64,000 bases of DNA from Sisyra terminalis (GCA_958496175.1 OY292276.1:56371080-56435079), one strand, 5' to 3'; shown: positions 24,851 to 35,865, counted from the first letter of the stretch. The notes: generated by a model from the letters alone, not told the origin. Translations and numbers: made by a program.

Positions 24851-25687
24851 TTTCCCCCAAAAAGTTGCCCAAATTTTCTGAATTCTGATTAAATACTTAA
24901 TGGTTATGATTTTAGGATACTTATTTATCAATTTTAATTCCTTAGAAATAAAAAAAAATCAACCTTATTACTCAAGAAATGTAGAAAATGTTATATAAAA
25001 AGAAAGAAGGATATCTGACAAGCGTTAATGGATTTTATGCAATTTTTGGACGAATTTAATTTTGAAATTCAATCATACGAACATTTATTAGTAGATTTGA
25101 GTGCAATAGTTATAATTGTCAATTTTTTCCCTCAAAAAGGTGCGTAAATTTTCCGAATTCTGATTAAATAAATAATTCTTATGAATTTTGGATACTTATT
25201 TTCCAATTTTCATTTCTCAGAAGTAAAAAACATAACCTTAGGGATTAGTTTTTACTCAAGAAATGTAGAAAGTGTAATACAAAAAAGAGGGATATCTGAC
25301 AAGCGTAAATGAACTGTATGCAATTTTTGGACGAATTAAATTTTTAAATTTAAGTAATCATACGAACATTTATTAGTAGATTTGAGTACACCAGTTATGA
25401 TTGTCAATTTTTTCCCTCAAAAAGGTGCCTAAATTTTCCAATTCTGATTAAATACTTGATGGTTATGAGTTTTTGATAGTTATTTTCCAATTTTAATTCT
25501 TCAGAAGTAAAAAAAATTACCTTAGGGACTAGTTTTTACTCAAGAAATTTTGAAAATGTAATAAAAAAAGAGGGATATCTGACAAGCGTAAATGGATTGT
25601 ATGAAATTTTTGGACGAATTTAATTTTTAAATTCAAGTAATCACACGAACGTTTATTAGTTAATTTTAGTGCAACAATTATGATTGT
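24851..25687. repeat. Three-unit tandem array, units of about 272-285 bp
   Basis: Units begin at the TTTTCCCTCAAAAAGGTGC-like block at about 24851, 25123 and 25408. Each carries GATTAAATA, TACTTATT, TTTTACTCAAGAAAT, GAGGGATATCTGACAAGCGT and CGAACATTTATTAG in order. A fourth, dispersed copy is at 29080-29365. The array ends exactly where a TIR element starts (25688), so that element probably inserted at or near its edge. The sequence is unrelated to the array at 6947-7790 although the unit length is similar. Confidence 0.88.
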
Positions 25688-25848
25688 CAATTTCCAAATT
25701 ATTTACACATGCTGCACACGCCACTTTGTATAATATTTGTTCGGGAATAAACGCTCACTTCGTATTTTAGTGAGACTTTGGTAAAATTGAAATGATCTAG
25801 ATAAAGTGAAAAGTTTGGTGTGCAGCATGTGTAAAAACTTTGGAATTG
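25688..25848. mobile_element. MITE-like hairpin element, about 160 bp
   Basis: Terminal inverted repeats of about 35-38 bp: the left arm reads CAATTTCC, then TTACACATGCTGCACAC; the right arm is its reverse complement with a few mismatches (GTGTGCAGCATGTGTAA, then GGAATTG). The inner spacer of about 85 bp has no coding capacity. No clear target duplication was found, so the superfamily is open. Confidence 0.75.
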
Positions 25849-27424
25849 AAAAAGAGTAATTATTGCATAATTATTTCAGGGTTACTTATAGATGTTCAAA
25901 TGATAATTTAAACTATAAAAATAAACTACAGGATCGAAAAAAATGAGTCTATGTTTGATATGTTTGATGTCTAAGATTCCAATAGTGATTACCGTTAGTC
26001 ATCACGATAGTGATGTCCATTTCCCTACGCACCATTCATAAAATTCGGTTATTATCTAGGAACAAATGACCAACAATGGCAAAAAAACCAAATATTTTCT
26101 CAAAAAAAAAAATCTAAATTTAAACTACAAAGAAGTTTATTATTATTCAAGACCTCTTTTTGCAATTAAGATGATTAATAATTCGCCACATTCTTCCACA
26201 TGTCGAGGATCTAAGAACAAAAAAAAAAAAAAGAAGAAGACAATTCCGTTTCTCATGGAAGCAATTTAAACAAAAATGGCACCAGTTCCGTTTTGTTTCG
26301 TTTGTTTTTTATTAACGTCTTCCGTTTGATAGATAACCTTTCGTTTCGTTGCATTTTTTTTTTATTGGACAGATGAAAGATGATCTCTCGCCAAAGAAGA
26401 AAGGAAGACCAATTTCCTCATCATAATTACAATAAGCCACGTCCGCTGCAATTTGGCTGATTTCTTTCCAATTTTCTCGTCGGTGCATCAGTCCAAAGTG
26501 CAGCTAATGCATGAATATTTTTTTTTATGCTTTTCTAAAAAGTTTGTTATTGGAATTCTATTTTTTTCAATGAAAATAGTTACTTTTAGCATTACCATCT
26601 CAAATGCAATAAACTGCAATTTAAACTTTTGGAAACCTCTTTAACAATTTGAGGATAGCTGATAGAGAAACTTTTTCTAAGTAATAGATTAAGTATCCAA
26701 ATTGTTTAAGACTCATACATCAAAAATTTTGGTAAATTCTAAAATATTTTTTTTTGTCGTTGGATATATAGTAGAGCCAAATACTCTATATGAAAGTACC
26801 AAGTAGCAGAGGCGTTAAAGGCCCAGGCCCACGAAGACCTTAAACGATTAAATAGCCATAAAAATGTCCAAAAGACACGAGGAAAAATGAGGCGCAGGTA
26901 CAATGCGAGGCGTACGTTTTGGTATTTTTGGGCGCCAGTGATTTCCGGTGTGAAAATTACAAATAATTTTGTAATTGTAGTCGTTTATTAACTGATGCGT
27001 TTGTTTGAACTAAACAAGAGTTGTTAATTTTTCTTTTCGAGGATCTTTCACCTCTTTTCGACCCACATCCGTTATGGTGGCAAAGCCTACGACTTGAATA
27101 CATATGTCTCTCTTTTGGCTCCACAAACTGGTGGGCTTCTGAAGGCCCATTTTTGGAGCGGTATCGTTTTGAAAAAAAGGATTGCATAATGCTCACAAAT
27201 CGCATCCAATTAAGCCCACTTAACGACCGTTGAAGTCTTCGTTTTAATTTTTTCTTGAATTTGACAAGAATTATGGTTTTTTACGTTGGTATTTAATTGT
27301 TGTTGGTAGATTTTTTTCTTTGAAAATATTAAGGCAAAATGTACACTAAACTTGATTTAAAAGTGTAATTCTCTGACACTAAACAATGATTAAAGCTCTG
27401 AGCTTATGAATGTAAAATTAAAAA
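25849..27424. other. Non-coding, no gene seen
   Basis: Overlapping short frames on both strands at 26957-27233 lie in a slightly GC-richer patch and show no known domain. Poly-A tracts near 26219 explain a Lys-rich frame that is not a gene. Confidence 0.6.
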
Positions 27425-27580
27425 AATATAATAATTAAATTGTGGGCAATAAGGATGAAGCTTCTTGTGTTTTTTGAGCTCTGAAGAAGTCAAGAATGAC
27501 TGACGAAACGTTGGTGATAAAATAAATAATATTCCACAAGAAGCTTCATGGTTATTGCCCACAATTTAATTATTATATTT
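27425..27580 (+). mobile_element. Short TIR element with hammerhead-like core, family C
   Basis: Inverted arms at about 27425-27471 and 27535-27580 (ATAATAATTAAATTGTGGGC at the outer end, AAGCTTCTTGTG at the inner end) enclose a spacer of about 63 bp, which holds the CTGAAGA and GAAACGTTGG text. No coding capacity. The layout (arms around a hammerhead-like core) parallels family B at 48063-48397 although the sequences differ. Confidence 0.7.
27481..27515 (+). ncRNA. Degenerate hammerhead-like motif, family C
   Basis: CTGAAGA (27481-27487), a 5-bp helix AGTCA/TGACT with loop AGAA, then GAC, then GAAAC (27505-27509) and GTT. The three bases between helix II and GAAAC are not allowed in the canonical core and helix I is weak. 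It is more likely a relic or a related conserved motif than an active ribozyme. Confidence 0.3.
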
Positions 27581-29079
27581 AAAAAGACAAGGACTTAAAC
27601 AAAATGAATTAAAAAATATTTTTTTTAAAAATAAAATATATCTTCAAAGAAAATGGTTCCTAAAGAAGTGGAAAGCTTACAAATTAAACTATATATTATC
27701 CAAAAAAGCTTTAAACAATTGCTTATGCTTTGAAATTTAAAAAAAAGTGATAAAAAATTTAAATTGTGCTTTTAAAGTTAAAAAAAATGTTTTTTTTAAG
27801 CAATGGTTACCAAACATTGAAATGATAAGAAAAGCCAGGGCTTTTTCTCCATAGACATGCTTTAGTTTGTTCGGAAGTGGAAAAGCTAGTCAATGATTGC
27901 TGTTATTCTTTTAAAATACATAGTTTTTTTTAAGTCTGTAAATTTTTTCGGGTGGAATGCAGTTTTGAGGAGAAGTTTCGATAAAGCATAGGAAACGTTG
28001 AAGAAGAAAAATAACTGCAATTAAGCAATTTTTTATGTACTTTGTAAAGTTGGGTCCCGTTGGACTGAATAAAATAGGGATCGAACTTAATTAGTTCAAT
28101 GGGAAAAAACTTCTTTAAAGTTTTGTCAAATTGTTAAACTAATTTATTTCATAAAACGTTACTACAACAATTGGTGCAAACCAAAACTATTGGTACTTTG
28201 GAAACCCCCAAAAAAATTTGTCAATTTACCTTAGACAATAGGTGCTAAAAACCTGAACCGAAAAAAATCTTCAATTATTTCTAAACTTTTTTTAAAAGTT
28301 CAGATTTGACTTAGGACAAATAAGTGGAAAATTGATGGAAATACGACTGAAATATTTCAGTTGAAAAATGAGCTTTTTGGTCCATTTTAGCCTTGCTTGC
28401 ATTTTCCGGATTAAACATTGAAATTCACCCACTGATAGTTATTTCGTTTTCCAATAGTTTACTAAAGATTTGTTAGTAATAATTCCATAAATATTTCAAA
28501 GTTTCAGTTTTAAATTCCAATTTTCTATTCAAGAAGTACTAACCTTTAATTATTGTTCCCAAATTTTTCTAAAATTTTTGGATTTCATTGATTGAATGAT
28601 AATTTTAGGAGAGGATCCTTCTCTTATATTATACTTGCATTTTTTAAGTAAGACGTTTTTGCTCTTTTATATCTTTACTACTTTAAAATATTTACGTCTA
28701 TTTAGTATGGTTTTTTGATAAATACTAAGCGGACCAATATAGTTTGTTATTTTTATTCTATTATAATCAATTGTACAATATATTCAGGGCATTGTTTTGG
28801 GCTCAATAATAGCTAATTTTAATTTTACCTACTTAATACGAAAAGGATCTTTAAAATGATCTTTTAGCTTTAGTTTTTAAGATACAGTGTCATATTCGAA
28901 ATATCATATTTATATTTAAAGTTCAAATAAAATCGTGTTTATTAATTTTATATATCGGAGTTTGTAAATTACCTACCCAATTGTTGTATAGAAATATTTT
29001 TTGCTATTGTTACTTTTAGTTTCATCTTGTATTTGTTCAAATTGTTCAATTTTTCCTATTTTTAAGTGCTTTTGAAATT
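27581..29079. other. Non-coding, AT-rich
   Basis: No gene, exon-like segment or clear repeat is recognised. Confidence 0.65.
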
Positions 29080-29365
29080 TGAGTGCAACAGTTATGATTG
29101 TCAATTTTTTTCCCTCAAAAAGGTGCGTCAATTTTCCGAATTTTGATTAAATAATTAATAATTTAAATAATTATTTAAATTATTAATTATTTAATTTATT
29201 ATTATTATAACTATTATTATTTATAATTAATAATGATTAAATAATTTTCCAAATTTAATTCTTCAGAACTAAAAAATGTAGAAAATGTAATACAAAAGAG
29301 AGGGATATCTGACAAGCGTGAATGCATTATATGAAATTTTTGTACGAATTTATTTAAGTCCTGTT
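29080..29365. repeat. Dispersed copy of the 24851-25687 repeat unit
   Basis: It carries the same ordered blocks (CAACAGTTATGATTGTCAAT, CCCTCAAAAAGGTGCGT, GAGGGATATCTGACAAGCGT) about 3.4 kb from the array. The middle is replaced by a palindromic AATTATT/AATAATT tract at about 29145-29235. It shows that the unit spreads, or once formed a longer array. Confidence 0.8.
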
Positions 29366-30447
29366 TTTCTTCCTTCTTTAGAAATTTAATTGATTTTAAT
29401 TCATCTATTAATAACCGAAAAATCTTTGCAGATACTAACAAAACAGACCTTAATTTATCTTTGAACCTGTAAATTTTCCAAAGCCATAAATTGTCAAAAG
29501 ATCAAAGACTTTAATTGACGCAAATCGATGAGAAATCAAAAAAATGTTTGGGAAATTTACAAAAAAAGCGAAAAAAAATCTATAATAACACCAAAAATTC
29601 AATCTATCAAACCAGTTTACTTTATATTCTTAGGTGCTATTGAGTAAACGAGCATAGATGTGCGATAAAACGCGACACGAAATTCCGAAATTAAACTCGA
29701 CAGACAATCGGAGACAATGAGTGCTCATGTGAAACCTTAAAAAAGCCTCCAAAAATAATTCGCAACATATAAATAGAAAACCCGGAAACTCGTCTCACTT
29801 GTATTTATAAAACATTTATAAATACAACTCCGCTCTCGGCCGTTGGAGAAATTAAATTAACAAAACAAAAATGACTATTTCAACGTATCACAAGGCGCCT
29901 TTTCTTTCGTTGCCTTTAAAAATGGACACCTACAAATCCAAATGAAAATAATTACAAAATAAATACAACAAAAAAAAAATACGCAGACATTTGACCGAAA
30001 TGTTTTCATTTTGTTCTATGTGTCGTTTATTATTCAATTGTCTACGTCGCGACGCCGTAACGTGTTATTTTTAAACGTGCCAAAGCTAAAATTGGGCTAT
30101 GACACGTCTGGACTTTCTCTGTTTGGCACTCCCGTTTGCATCCTTGTCGCACCAACGCATAGATTCCGAGGCTAATAACATAGAGTAACCTTTTTCAACA
30201 ATCAAAACCATTCCGATCGGCACTGCCTCGCATTTCATGTCCTCTTTTTATTGTTGCAATTTTAAATTGTTGGAACATCGACGTAAACAACAAAGTACTC
30301 AGTTATTTTCGACGCCGGAATAAAACGAGCGATTTTGGTACTCTTAAATATTTGGTACCTTCTTAAAAATTTAAAATAGGCACAGCTAAACAGGGGAGGA
30401 AAGGATGACACTCCTTCAAAACTCTTATTTCTTATGTATAATTCGAA
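29366..30447. other. Non-coding; GC-richer island 29640-30330
   Basis: The stretch 29640-30330 is less AT-rich and has CG-containing motifs. No open frame, exon or repeat could be supported. Candidate regulatory island. Confidence 0.55.
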
Positions 30448-30455
30448 GAATTAAC

Positions 30456-30680
30456 GGCTCAAGTGTACTTTAGTATACCCACAATCTGACAACGTTGCAT
30501 TTTCGACTTTGTTTTTAATTTAATTCGCGATTAAATCGGTCCATTATGAAAATTTAGCCACAAAAGAGAGAATTATACCGTATTAGAATGGAATCAATAA
30601 AAATATCGCGAATTAAATTAAAAACAAAGTCGAAAATGCAACGTTGTCAGATTGTGGGTGTGCTAAAGTACACTTGAGCC
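30456..30680. mobile_element. 225-bp MITE, copy 1, 8-bp target duplication
   Basis: Ends with GGCTCAAGTGTACTTTAG and its inverse. The inverted arms are about 90 bp and include CAACGTTGCATTTTCGAC. GAATTAAC lies immediately on both sides (30448-30455 and 30681-30688), an exact 8-bp target duplication. Length equals that of copy 2 at 52474. No coding capacity. 8-bp duplications are made by hAT, P and Merlin-type transposases; the end sequence does not look like the hAT elements at 12156 or 35405, so the superfamily is left open. Confidence 0.92.
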
Positions 30681-30688
30681 GAATTAAC

Positions 30689-30994
30689 TAAGTGTCGGAT
30701 AAGTGAAATAAATATTGAAACAATTAGAGAATTTAAGTGAAAAAAACTTATCTCAATTAACAAATTTGTCGCCAGTAGGCTTTTCAATTTTTGCCGCCCC
30801 TATTGACCTCTGAAATTCTATACCTTATTTCGTAATCATAGAAATTAAATTAATTATTCAATCAATGGAACCACAATTTGTGCCTTATTACAGTTATTTC
30901 ACTAATTTTTCCGATGATAAGCCAATTTTAAGGCCAAATTTTCTGTTTTAGGTCAGTATACTTAACCTACTAATAAATACGCCACTGATAAAGA
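30689..30994. other. Short non-coding gap
   Basis: AT-rich sequence between two mobile elements; nothing else seen. Confidence 0.6.
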
Positions 30995-31010
30995 ATTACA
31001 ATTATGCAGT

Positions 31011-31246
31011 GTATACAATATATAGAGTATTTTGCGGTCCAATTTATGTAGTATAATTTAATATAATAATATATAAAAATCATACCATAAACATAAATTT
31101 GAACAGAAGTTCAAATTTAAAAATATTCGTGACGTATAGCCCAGATACGTATTTCGATTGCTTAGCAATCTTCTTCAGTGGTCATCAAGTAGTTTGGATC
31201 ACTCCGTAACTGATTTGTGATGATTCACACTATAAATCTTATTTTG
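31011..31246 (-). mobile_element. Hammerhead-bearing element, family A, single copy
   Basis: The 236-bp insert is flanked by an exact 16-bp direct repeat, ATTACAATTATGCAGT (30995-31010 and 31247-31262). It matches, block by block, the left arm of the larger element at 59623-60645: GTATACAATATAT, CCAATTTATGTAGTATAATT, AACAGAAGTTCAAA, the hammerhead motif on the minus strand, CAAGTAGTTTGGATCACTC and GTGATGATTCACAC. It ends with AAATCTTATTTTG. A long target duplication without transposase-type termini suggests target-primed or Penelope-like integration rather than cut-and-paste. No coding capacity, so non-autonomous. Confidence 0.8.
31128..31192 (-). ncRNA. Hammerhead-ribozyme-like motif, family A copy 1
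   Basis: Minus strand. Core CTGAAGA (complement of 31172-31178), helix II GATTGC/GCAATC with loop TAA, GAAAT (complement of 31151-31155), then ACGT, then the ATC cleavage triplet (complement of 31144-31146). Helix III can form as AT/AT closing ACGT; since ATACGTAT is self-complementary, two molecules could instead share an 8-bp helix III. Helix I is CCA/TGG, directly flanking the core and the cleavage site. One extra A sits between the core and helix II. Fits a type I hammerhead with a minimal helix III. Confidence 0.6.
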
Positions 31247-31498
31247 ATTACAATTATGCAGTTATACCAATAACTATTAAATAAGATTTGCATCGTTTTT
31301 CTCAAAATGAGAAAAATGCTCTAAAACTTTTATTCTTCTACTTAGACTTTATATTCATTTTTGCAGCAATTTAAATCTAATTTTGAATGCATTTGATCTG
31401 GTTAATTATGCACAATTGCAAAACAATGACCTTTTTTAGATGCTATTGTAGTAATGTAAGATTAATCGGTTCAAAAACAATCAGAGTTTGGTTTCTTT

Positions 31499-31660
31499 TT
31501 TGTGGACCATTATGTATTTTGCTAGTTTAACAATGTGTTGCCATATCATTGTGGTGATAACTGGCAATTGATCTTTGTTGGCCTTAAACTAGCTGGAAGA
31601 ATTAAAATTTATTCCTCAGTCTATTTTTACTTGTTTCTTTCAGTAATGTAACCACTAGAT
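31499..31660 (-). mobile_element. LINE 3' tail (Jockey-type), second copy
   Basis: The reverse complement carries the same ordered blocks as 18780-18920 (GAGGAATAAA, AAAGATCAATTG, AGTTATCACCAC, ATGATA, TAATGGTCCACAAAAAAG). Only the 3' UTR is present, with no reverse transcriptase, so it is a severely 5'-truncated insertion on the opposite strand. Confidence 0.8.
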
Positions 31661-32794
31661 TTTGGATCTTTTGAGGATTTTCCACTTGAGGTTTCTTTAA
31701 TTTATACTTTTACCGAAGCCTTGTTCTATTGTAGAAGGAAAATTTTCTGAGCTATTAAGGGAATTCCTTTAGAAATTCTTTTATTTTTGGGGCCTTAATT
31801 TTGTGATGAAGCTTTAATGAGGATTTTCCAGCTCTACTTTGGATTACTTGTAGATCATTAATATTTTTCTTTGAGGTGGAAGCCGTTTTGCGCATGAGTA
31901 CGTGAAAAGTGGCCTAATAATTGATTTGTATATCATTGAACATTTCATACATAGACGAGAGCTTTTATTAATAAGTGGATATTGGGGATATATATCCATG
32001 AACAGAATATTCGGGTCTCTTTTAAATGTTAACTACTATAGAAGAAGCTTTCTTTCTGAGGATAATTTTTTAAGCTAAGAGTGCTTTCTGTAGAATATTC
32101 ATTACTTAACGTTTTTTTCCACCAAATTTAAGTCATGATATTTGATATCTATGTACTCATTATTTCAGACAAAAAAATTAAGATATCCATTTTCTTTTAC
32201 TAGCTAAGAACTTTGTACTTAAAATGGAAATAAAAAAAAACATTTTCTCGATCTTCTTTATAGGTTTACATAGATGTGAGATTTTTCTTATCACATATTA
32301 TTATCTTCCTATTATTCTATGATTTTATTGGAGCTTTTGGCAACTACTCTTCCTAGATTCATTAGTGGGATTAGGAGTTCTAGTGGGATAGAAATTTTGA
32401 CTTTTACTTTCTTTCGTTTATTATATGTATTACTTTTCTCCAAAAAATTTCCCCTAAATGAAGGCTTAAATATCAATTACTGTTGTAAGCTACAAAGTGG
32501 AAGACTAAATAAGGTTTTAATGAAAGTTTTTTTTTAAATCGTCAAGCTTAAGGAGTTATAAGGTGAAAAATATTATTCAAAATTACCATTCAATGCCTTT
32601 AGAAAACCTTGATCTATACTTATATAAAAAAAAATAAACCCCAAAGCTCTAAAGCTTCCTAAAGTCATAAGCTCCAAGTCTCAATTTATTTCAAACTTTT
32701 GGGCTTTTAAAGCTTTATGCCCGCAAAATCGTTATAAAATTTCAAATGTATTATATTTTTTATGAGTTTAAAAATGTATTCTTTTTTGTTTCAG
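31661..32794. other. Non-coding, AT-rich
   Basis: No gene or repeat recognised. A 72-codon frame at 32319-32537 has no domain I know. Confidence 0.6.
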
Positions 32795-32835
32795 ACTTTT
32801 CGAGACTATAATTCTAAGAGATTTCCATCACTAAC
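32795..32835 (+). other. Candidate 41-nt micro-exon
   Basis: The acceptor has a long pyrimidine run TTCTTTTTTGTTTCAG (to 32794) and the donor is AAC followed by GTAAGTTTA (from 32836). Read in phase 0 it encodes TFRDYNSKRFPSL plus two bases. The frame that would continue from the 10577-10619 segment (phase 1) hits a stop, so the two cannot be consecutive coding exons of one message. They could be mutually exclusive, untranslated, an alternative ending, or chance sites. Same strand as the other two splice-like features. Confidence 0.4.
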
Positions 32836-35396
32836 GTAAGTTTATCAATAGTTTTATTTTCTCAATTTTCTTAAAATCGGACCAAACAGTCTTGAGATTG
32901 AAAGATATAGCACAAAATTGACTAGAATTTAAAGAAAAATTTTTGATTAAACAGCTTTTGTTGCTTAAGGTTACCAATAGAATTTCTTAAAACTTTTCTC
33001 GGAGCTTTTAATCGTTTGAAATAAAAGCAAATTAATAATTCAAGTAAAGCTCAATCTTCAAAAAAGCTTCCTGATTCTAACGTGTTATTGTGGTTTCCAT
33101 AATTTATTGTGCCAATCATGGCTTACACTTTTAAGGTTTAAAACTAGTGATGAAAATTTGGTTTATTTATTGCCTGAAACTTTTAAAGTTACCAAAAGAT
33201 TTAAAGAATTTATTGCCTCAAAAAGATTAAGGAAACAATAACATTCTTACCACAAAAACGATTATTGATATTTCTGGAATTTTGCCAATGTTACAAAGCA
33301 CGGAAACGTCAATTATGTAAGTGTCATCTTTTCCATTGTTAGTGCTTCAAATAATTGATTTTATTAGCCATCAACATCGATAAGGGGTGTCATGAGAGAC
33401 AACAGGATGGTATGAGGGGTGCCAAGGGGTTGGAGTCTTGTTCGACAGGTTGTTAGAAGGCACGTGCCATGTGCCATTGACACCTGTACGTTTTGGCGAC
33501 CACCTGTTAATGATGGGAAGATGCGGCAATGCGTCTTCCGTCACGTCCAACTTCCGGTGATTCCAACGCCGGTGACACCATAGCGCCATCTCGCTTTCTC
33601 CACCATAAAGTGTTGGAATTTTTGGAGTTTTCCTCGTTGGTCTTTCGACGAAAATTGGCAAAATTTTGTATTTTTTTTGTTGGTGAATTTTAAATAATTA
33701 ATGGCACGGTCTACGTGATCGTTGCACCTGTTTTTTTGATTTTCTTTTTTTTGATGTGCGATTTAGAGAGGGCGCTCGAATCGAATGGGGCAGCTGCTTT
33801 TTGGAAATCTTTGCAAAAAGTTAATTAATAACGAGATAATGAGGTATATATCCTTTGAGCCACTAGTGACGTCAATTGGAATAAAATATTTAAATTTGGC
33901 GTTAAATTACTGGCAATCATAGCCACCTTTGCTTTTAATTCAGTTCGAAGAATTCCAAATCGGAAACAATAGGAATTATTTGACTTTTTTTTCGGTTTCG
34001 ATTTATATATCAGTTATTCCAAACAAGTTTTTTTTTCGGTCGTTTCTTTGGCATCGATTGGACCAATTGGCTTCAATTGTTGGAATTAGAAAAATGCAAG
34101 GTTAATAACCTTGTGGAACCAACCCGAAAAAATTCAGCGAAAAAATTTAAATATATTTGCATTGAATTTCTAATCAGAAAAAAAATCTAACACCGAAAGA
34201 ATTCAGCGCCAGCCGAAGAATTCTTCTCAGAAAATTCCAAAGAATTTGACCCACTTTGGCGACGACAAATGTTTCTGAAGAAGATATCTGTGCTGGAAAC
34301 GTTTTTTTCGTGCGATTGACAGAGAAATGAGCAGAAATCGGAGGTACAATGAACGAAAAAAAAAATTGCAAAAATATATCTCAATGAAAAAATTTACGCC
34401 TACATATTAAATAGCGTCGCTTAGCAGTGTTATTGTTATGTGTGGAAGTGGGATGGCACGCGGAAATTTCAATGAGTGGGTAAGAAATAGAAAATCGTAC
34501 AAATATCTCTGGACAAGTAAATGTGTTCTGTAGTGTAAGTAATAAATGGAGAAGAAGAAAGAGTTAATACGACATTTACATAATTAATGTGCGAGCGAGA
34601 GCGGCATGATTGGGATGTGGGAATAGACAAGGAGATAAATGCAAGTGTAGAATGTGAATGTTTGGGTGTATGTTATAGGATAGTGAGTACATGTGTATAT
34701 GTATATGTGTGTTTTGACCGTGGGATTAGTTGTCGTGAAAAAGTCGCACGGTCCATGTAAGGCGGGCGTCACAACATAACCAACACACATATACACATCA
34801 GCATTTTCGGACCCAGACCAGGCCAGGGGCGAAAAAATCACCAACCTACCCGAAATCCACAATTCGATTCCCGGATTTCATCCACCTCACCCTTTAAACC
34901 CCAACGTTCCCAAACCAGAACACAAAACGATCGGCACTCCATCTCAAATCTTCAGATCTCCGAGGGGACTTCTTAATACTTCCTCCAATTGTAAATCAAA
35001 AAATTGCCTCTAAATAGCTCCAAACATTCATTACTTACACGATATGGTAATTTGGACAAATACAAAGCGAAATTGTTCGACTAAATGCTTCCGAAAATGT
35101 CTGGCAGGTCCCTTTTGAGTTTCAATTAACTTAATTAGATCCACCTACCGATTTATCAATCATAGCTTTCTGATAATTGGACCTTTTAGAATGAAATCTT
35201 TTGAAAATGTATCAGTCATCCACTTTGGATATCAAACCGTGCCTATTATGAATTCTTATACCAACTGTAGCGTAAATAAATTTGCAAACTTATGAATTTT
35301 ACTAAGGAAAAGCAAAAAAAAAAAATTAACCACTCTTTTTTTTGTAAATTTACGAAATCAGTCATCAAATTTGCTCTAGATTGTTTTACCACTATT
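32836..35396. other. Non-coding; GC-richer islands
   Basis: Contains the E-box island at 33360-33660 (see next entry), a CRE palindrome TGACGTCA at 33867-33874, and a GC-richer stretch at 34600-34960 with TG/TA simple sequence. A 96-codon minus-strand frame at 33371-33661 is not recognisable and overlaps the island. No gene is supported. Confidence 0.55.
33455..33510. promoter_or_regulatory. E-box cluster in a GC-richer island
   Basis: CACGTG at 33461-33466 and CACCTG at 33481-33486 and 33501-33506, three E-boxes in 46 bp, with another CACCTG at 33725-33730. E-boxes bind bHLH and Snail-type factors. The island lies in otherwise AT-rich, TE-poor sequence, as enhancers in long insect introns often do. 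Function is inferred only. Confidence 0.3.
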
Positions 35397-35404
35397 GTCT
35401 AAGA

Positions 35405-35865
35405 TATTGTTTCCTAACCTGTGGTCCGCGAACCTATGTTTGGGGGTCCGCGATCCCATTTGAAAAAGTTTGTTTTTTGTTTTAACTAGGGCAGATTGGG
35501 GGGGCACAAGGGCATGTGCCCCCCCAGCAATCAAATCAAATAATTTAAAAAATAACAATTGAAAGAACATTAGTGAAACTCTAGTCTATTTCTGGCTGAA
35601 ATTGCGAATTTTTTTCGTCATCCCTTTCACGCACTTGCAAATGAAAGATGATATTGTGCTCCCCCCCAGAAAAAAATCCTGAATCCACCCTTGGTTCTTA
35701 ACCTTATTGGTGATACTAATCCCCATAAGTTTCATATGCGAATTCACCCAATTCTTCTTTATTGGAAAAATAAAATATGATTTTTTCAAATTCAAATCAT
35801 AGGTACATATTTACACATTGGTTATAACCTGAAGGGTTCGATGAAACGTAGGTTAAGAACCACTG
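35405..35865. mobile_element. Composite hAT-type non-autonomous element
   Basis: The right end, read inward, is CAGTGGTTCTTAACCTACG, a typical hAT end. The left end TATTGTTTCCTAACC matches it at 11 of 15 positions. GTCTAAGA is found exactly on both sides (35397-35404 and 35866-35873), an 8-bp target duplication. Inside, another element seems nested (about 35488-35692): it begins AGGGCAGATTGGGGGGGCAC and its far end, inverted, begins AGGGTGGATTCAGG with a C/G run. A second TGGTTCTTAACC block at about 35693 may mark an internal hAT end. No transposase is present. Confidence 0.72.

Noticed and set aside
33371..33661. 96-codon minus-strand frame
   Set aside because: No recognisable domain, overlaps the E-box island, no splice sites frame it.
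34270..34310. CTGAAGA and GAAACG spaced like a hammerhead
   Set aside because: No helix II can form between them, and no repeat context.
35826..35855. CTGAAGG with ATGAAACGTAGG nearby
   Set aside because: The core base is wrong and the text is part of the hAT-type terminal sequence.
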